Assembly: GCA_900769745.1 (NCBI GenBank)
Contig: CAAGHX010000065.1
Coordinates: 1 to 17,168, forward strand
DNA length: 17,168 nt
Reading direction: 5' to 3'
DNA from: an uncultured Alistipes sp.
GTDB lineage: Bacteria > Bacteroidota > Bacteroidia > Bacteroidales > Rikenellaceae
The notes beneath the pieces were generated by a model. The model did not search any database. It was not told where the DNA came from and was given only the letters and a program-made list of their open reading frames with translations. A program made the translations under genes and the position numbers. Shown piece after piece: positions 13,679-17,168 of the stretch (positions are counted from its first letter, which is position 1; the number at the start of each line of letters is the position of its first letter).

Positions 13679-15667
13679 ATGAGACGCTACATATTATTAG
13701 TTATTACCCTATTGTGGGCCTTTGCAGCAAATGCCCGCGAGACATACAACCTCAACGACAATTGGAGATTCTTCTACAAACTGGAGACAAGCAGCGACTA
13801 TGCCCGCAACATATCACTGCCCCACACCTGGAATCTCGACGCATTGGGTGGCCAGGGCAAGTATTTGCAGACTGTTGCCAACTATCAGCGTAACCTTGCA
13901 ATCCCCGCAGATTGGCAAGGAAAGCGTTTGTTCGTGAAGTTCCACGGAGTGCAGAGCGTGGCCGACGTATTTATCAATGGCCACCACGTAGGCGAGCACC
14001 GTGGCGGTTGGACAGCCTTCACATTCGAGATTACGAAGTACATCAAGTTCGGCGAGAACAACTCGCTGCTGGTTGTTGTGAACAACGCCTATCAGAACGA
14101 TATCCTCCCTACCTCATCGGAGATTAACCTCTATGGCGGTATCTACCGCGATGTGGAGCTTATCGTCACTGAGCAGACCACCATCTCACCAACATATTAC
14201 GGTTCGGATGGAGTGTTGATTCGCCAGGACAACATCACCCCCACATCGGTATCAGCTACGGCTTTGGTATGGGTTACAGCCTCATTAGACAAGGCTTGCG
14301 ATATGGAGATTGTGGTGCGTGCACCCGATGGCGATGCGGTATATACCCGCTACTTGAAGGCCAAGATTGAGTGGAACAAGCCAATCGAGATTCCATTCAC
14401 TATCGACGATCCACAGCTCTGGAGCTGCGACGACCCAAGCCTCTACACGATTAGCGTAAGCATCGGCCCTCGCCAGGAGGATGTTGTTACGGTTACAACC
14501 GGTTTCCGCAAGATTGAGTACACACCAAATAGCCTGAAAATCAACGGCAAGAGGGTCCCCGTTCACGGCGTTACACTCTACCACGACCGTGCAGCTATTG
14601 GTAGCGCTATAAGCACTCGCCACTACGACGAAGATATGGCTCAGATTAACGACATCGGAGCCAACGCCATTCGCTCGGCAACAGCCCCACACTCGCAGTA
14701 CCTCTACGATTGCTGCGACCAGATGGGTAAGTTGGTGTGGATTGACACTCCATTTACTCGCGCGCCATACCTCAGCGACGTATTCTACTACGCAACCGAT
14801 AAGTTCAAGCAGAACGGCTTGCAGCAGTTGCGTGAGACAATTATCCAGAACTACAACCACCCTTCGGTTGTGATGTGGGGTATCTACTCTCTGATTTGGC
14901 TTCGTGGCGACAACGTGCTGGATTATGTTAAGGAGCTTAACAAGACCGCCAAGCAGCTCGACCACACACGCCCAACGGTTGCTTGCAGTAACCAGGATGG
15001 CGAGATTAACTTTGTGCCCGACCTTATCGTATGGCAGCAGGACTTGGGCTGGGTGCGCGGCTCGATTGACGACATTAAGCTTTGGCGAGATAACCTGAAG
15101 TCACAGTGGAGCAACCTCCGTTCGGCAGTAGCCTACGGCGAGAGTGGCTCTATCGACCAGCAGACCGACGAGGTTCTGAAGCCTGCGAATATCGACCCAC
15201 GTTGGCTCCCAGAGCGTTGGCAGACCGAGTTCCACGAGGGTTATGCCCGCCAGTTGGCTCAGGACTCACTCTTCTGGGGTACTTGGATTAACAATATGTT
15301 TGAGTTTGGTTCGGTACGCCACACCGATGGCATTTCGCACACCGGCCTGGTTACATTCGACCGCAAGGACGAGAAGGATTCATACTATCTCTATCGTGCG
15401 TTGTGGAACAAGAAGCGCCCAACACTCTACATCACCGAGAAGCGTCGCAACGTGCGTCAAGACTCGGTGCAGCAGGTGAAGTTCTACGCCTCAACAAAGG
15501 AGAAGCCTGTGTTGATTGTAAACAAAGATACGGTTAAATACAAAGAGACAGCCCCCTGTCAATACATCTCAGATCCTGTGGTAATGCACGGACGCAGCTC
15601 GGTTGTAGTAACAGCGGGAAAGATGCGCGATCAGCACAATATTACAATTGGCAACGCATTAAAATAG
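13679..15667 (+). CDS. Secreted GH2-family protein, catalytic glutamates apparently missing
   Basis: The 662-residue protein has a signal peptide (about 1-19, ANA site). A GH2 sugar-binding jelly roll follows (about 22-165; DVFINGHHVGEHRGGWTAF), then an immunoglobulin-like domain (about 168-278), a TIM-barrel (about 280-575) and a C-terminal beta domain. Family landmarks are clear: HPSVVMW (394-400), MFEF (540-543) and GLVTFDRK (556-563). Active GH2 enzymes have Asn-Glu after the HPS..W motif, with Glu as acid/base. Here the stretch is WGIYSLIW, so Ser-Leu replaces Asn-Glu. The nucleophile motif, commonly SEYGAGGSI, reads AYGESGSI (485-492), with Ala at the nucleophile position. The barrel motif usually IRLAHYPH is IRSATAPH. 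Hydrolase activity is therefore unlikely unless Glu488 substitutes. No susC/susD genes accompany it. Its 3' end overlaps the convergent wbqC-like gene by 26 bp. Confidence 0.9.
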   Translation: MRRYILLVITLLWAFAANARETYNLNDNWRFFYKLETSSDYARNISLPHTWNLDALGGQGKYLQTVANYQRNLAIPADWQGKRLFVKFHGVQSVADVFINGHHVGEHRGGWTAFTFEITKYIKFGENNSLLVVVNNAYQNDILPTSSEINLYGGIYRDVELIVTEQTTISPTYYGSDGVLIRQDNITPTSVSATALVWVTASLDKACDMEIVVRAPDGDAVYTRYLKAKIEWNKPIEIPFTIDDPQLWSCDDPSLYTISVSIGPRQEDVVTVTTGFRKIEYTPNSLKINGKRVPVHGVTLYHDRAAIGSAISTRHYDEDMAQINDIGANAIRSATAPHSQYLYDCCDQMGKLVWIDTPFTRAPYLSDVFYYATDKFKQNGLQQLRETIIQNYNHPSVVMWGIYSLIWLRGDNVLDYVKELNKTAKQLDHTRPTVACSNQDGEINFVPDLIVWQQDLGWVRGSIDDIKLWRDNLKSQWSNLRSAVAYGESGSIDQQTDEVLKPANIDPRWLPERWQTEFHEGYARQLAQDSLFWGTWINNMFEFGSVRHTDGISHTGLVTFDRKDEKDSYYLYRALWNKKRPTLYITEKRRNVRQDSVQQVKFYASTKEKPVLIVNKDTVKYKETAPCQYISDPVVMHGRSSVVVTAGKMRDQHNITIGNALK

Positions 15668-16247
15668 AGCCTACTGCAGCAGGACCTTCGCACATCAGAA
15701 GGTCGAGAATCGAGAGATTCTCAGCAAAAGGCATACGGTCTGAAAAGACTTGGAAATATGGCTCGGCCACAAAGGTCGAGTCATTTTTTTGTTTGGGTCG
15801 CAAATCCAAATCACCCTCCTTGGCTACCACATACTTCTCTGACAACGCCAGCTCGCGTGGCACACCCAGCAACGAGAGGATTTTGCTCAAATATTCATTG
15901 TTATAGTCCACCAGATAACGCCACTCGCGACGATAGAATGGCTCAATCTCGCCAGCAAAGTGGTCGAAGTATGGCGACGACTTATAGGCCGAGAGTATCG
16001 ACACCCAGTGCTGGTGCTGCCAGCGCTTCGAATAGTCGATTTTCACGTCACGCATAGGCTGACGCATACGATTGGCATTCTCGACATTTACCGTGAGCGA
16101 CATCACGCCATTGGCCGAGAGAATAGATGTACGATTACGCTCCGAGCGCTTGATGTAGTTCTCGTTTACGTCAATCACACAATCCTCTCTTATGAGATGT
16201 GCAACATACTCTATTGATGGCAGATACGCCGATGGAAGTATAGTCAT
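15642..16247 (-). CDS. WbqC-family protein
   Basis: The 201-residue protein matches the short WbqC family of Bacteroidota. Motifs include YIKRSERNRTSI (31-42), the YSKRWQHQHW block (72-81), SSPYFDHF (90-97) and the C-terminal NLSILDLLMCEGP (177-189). Some family members lie in O-antigen or sugar clusters and a role in sugar-nucleotide or acyl transfer has been suggested, but no activity is firmly known to me. Here the neighbour is prmA, 24 bp upstream on the same strand, so the two are probably cotranscribed. The stop codon lies inside the GH2 gene's 3' end, and the conserved C-terminal motif shows that the overlap is real. Confidence 0.85.
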   Translation of the reverse strand: MTILPSAYLPSIEYVAHLIREDCVIDVNENYIKRSERNRTSILSANGVMSLTVNVENANRMRQPMRDVKIDYSKRWQHQHWVSILSAYKSSPYFDHFAGEIEPFYRREWRYLVDYNNEYLSKILSLLGVPRELALSEKYVVAKEGDLDLRPKQKNDSTFVAEPYFQVFSDRMPFAENLSILDLLMCEGPAAVGSILMRCQL

Positions 16248-16271
16248 AAATATCTAAAATCTTACTCATTA

Positions 16272-17105
16272 TCAAATCTTGCGGCACACAACAACTACCC
16301 AGCCGTCACGCTCCTTACGCTCCACGCTCTCGAAGCCATACTCAGCGGCTGAAGCCTCGATTATAGCCACATCCTCAACCAAGAAACCACTCATCAGCAG
16401 CTTACCGCCCGACGAGAGCAGCTCGGCAAACGAGGGCATCATATCGGTTAGGATATTGCGGTTGATATTGGCCAAGATGAAGTCGTAGTGCTCGCCCTTC
16501 ACCGCCTCAATCGAGCCGCAACGCACATCTATGCTCTGCTCCACGCCACTCAGCGCCATACTGTCGCGGCAGCTATCGCAAGCCCAGTCGTCGATATCGA
16601 CAGCCATCATTCGCTTGGCTCCGCAACCCACAGCCACGATTGCCAACACGCCCGTACCGCAACCCATATCGAGTCCTGCAAGGCCATCCAGGCTCATCGT
16701 GGCAATGGTCTGAGCCATCAGTGCGGTTGTGGTGTGGTGACCTGTGCCAAACGACATTCGTGGAGCGATTACTACATCCAACACGCCCTCGGCCGCTGGC
16801 TGGTGATGCTCGGCGCGGATTCTGATGGGGCGCTCGCCATCGACATCTACTGCCTCCCACTCGCTCTCCCACTCGGCATTCCAGTTCTGCTGCTCGACAG
16901 CTGTAACCTGGTAGTCGGCCGCCTGCTCGGCAAGCAACTGCTCCACCTCCTCGCTGCACTGCTCATACTCCGCAGTCTGGATGTAGGCTCTTAGCACCTG
17001 CTCATCGCCATCAAAGGCCTCGAATGGATAGTCCGACAAAAGGGCGGTCAAAATCTCGCCCTGCTCCTCGTTGGAGATATTTACTGATAACTCGATGTAT
17101 TCCAT
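16272..17105 (-). CDS. prmA: Ribosomal protein L11 methyltransferase
   Basis: PrmA methylates ribosomal protein L11 using S-adenosylmethionine. The 277-residue protein has an N-terminal substrate-recognition domain (about 1-85) and a Rossmann methyltransferase domain. SFGTGHHTTT (118-127) is the PrmA signature, LDMGCGTGVLAI (145-156) binds the cofactor, and LANINRNIL (211-219) is the catalytic-face motif. An in-frame ATG also occurs at 17150. It would overlap the -7 element (17152-17159), so transcripts would not include it. The ATG at 17105 (MEYIEL) also gives the normal family N-terminus. The gene is first in a two-gene unit with the wbqC-like gene. Confidence 0.95.
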   Translation of the reverse strand: MEYIELSVNISNEEQGEILTALLSDYPFEAFDGDEQVLRAYIQTAEYEQCSEEVEQLLAEQAADYQVTAVEQQNWNAEWESEWEAVDVDGERPIRIRAEHHQPAAEGVLDVVIAPRMSFGTGHHTTTALMAQTIATMSLDGLAGLDMGCGTGVLAIVAVGCGAKRMMAVDIDDWACDSCRDSMALSGVEQSIDVRCGSIEAVKGEHYDFILANINRNILTDMMPSFAELLSSGGKLLMSGFLVEDVAIIEASAAEYGFESVERKERDGWVVVVCRKI

Positions 17106-17122
17106 ATTATGTAAAATTTTAC

Positions 17123-17130
17123 TACCTTTG
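17123..17130 (+). promoter_or_regulatory. Possible outward -7 element
   Basis: TACCTTTG on the plus strand matches TAnnTTTG and would drive transcription out of the right end of the window. It lies in the prmA leader. No -33 element is clear and the downstream gene is not visible, so this is a weak call. Confidence 0.35.
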
Positions 17131-17151
17131 CACGTAGGAACAGATAGCATA

Positions 17152-17159
17152 CAAAGATA
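17152..17159 (-). promoter_or_regulatory. -7 promoter element for prmA
   Basis: The minus strand reads TATCTTTG, a full match to TAnnTTTG, 46 bp before the prmA ATG chosen here. The -33 region is cut by the window edge. Confidence 0.6.
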
Positions 17160-17168
17160 CGAATTTAT

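Noticed and set aside
15705..15722. A perfect 7-bp hairpin (GAGAATC, GAGA loop, GATTCTC) just after the GH2 stop, as a possible terminator.
   Set aside because: It has no T tract and lies within the conserved C-terminal coding region of the wbqC-like gene.
17106..17150. An upstream in-frame ATG that would add 15 residues to PrmA.
   Set aside because: It would start essentially at the promoter's -7 element, and the family N-terminus matches the downstream ATG.
1..17168. A search for CRISPR arrays, tRNA or rRNA genes, transposases, phage genes or a defence system.
   Set aside because: No regular direct repeats with spacers, no tRNA T-loop signature in the gaps, and no coding region with such domains were seen.

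Overview
The window looks like ordinary chromosomal DNA from a member of the Bacteroidales (phylum Bacteroidota), G+C near 50 %. The signs are: several promoters with the TAnnTTTG -7 element typical of this phylum; starts without clear Shine-Dalgarno sites; and families common there, such as a DUF3078-type outer-membrane protein, an OmpA-like/TPR lipoprotein, a short WbqC protein and a GH2-family protein. A genus cannot be fixed from the sequence. There is no transposase, integrase, phage gene, tRNA, rRNA or CRISPR array.

Layout. (1) 1-2965, plus strand: the 3' half of pnp, then a TPR/OmpA-like lipoprotein gene with the same strong codon bias, closed by a strong terminator. (2) 3022-4000: deoC as a single gene with its own promoter and a bidirectional terminator. 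(3) 4145-8600, minus strand: a DUF3078 envelope protein, a C-terminal processing-type S41 protease, a 60-residue membrane peptide and a secreted calcineurin-like phosphoesterase; all are predicted to act at or beyond the inner membrane. (4) 8573-9549: a divergent promoter region with a 20-bp perfect palindrome, then nfo (endonuclease IV) and its terminator. (5) 9707-13477, minus strand: a tight five-gene run, CvpA-like membrane protein > rsgA > trmH > class III aminotransferase > SPFH-tail-like membrane protein. It mixes ribosome and tRNA maturation with metabolism. (6) 13478-15667: a 201-bp intergenic region with a promoter and a foldable leader, then a secreted GH2-family protein. (7) 15642-17159, minus strand: prmA and a wbqC-family gene, whose 3' end overlaps that of the GH2 gene by 26 bp.

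The most unusual feature is a pair of about 116-125 bp structured intergenic elements (4027-4142 and 9581-9705). They share a conserved core and the same long hairpin fold, but their stems differ by compensating changes, which points to selection on structure. Both sit in the same place: a few bases after the stop codon of a minus-strand gene and about 30 bp from the terminator of a convergent plus-strand gene. The second notable feature is the GH2 protein, which keeps the family fold signatures but appears to have lost both catalytic glutamates, so it is probably a pseudoenzyme. The rest is mainly housekeeping.
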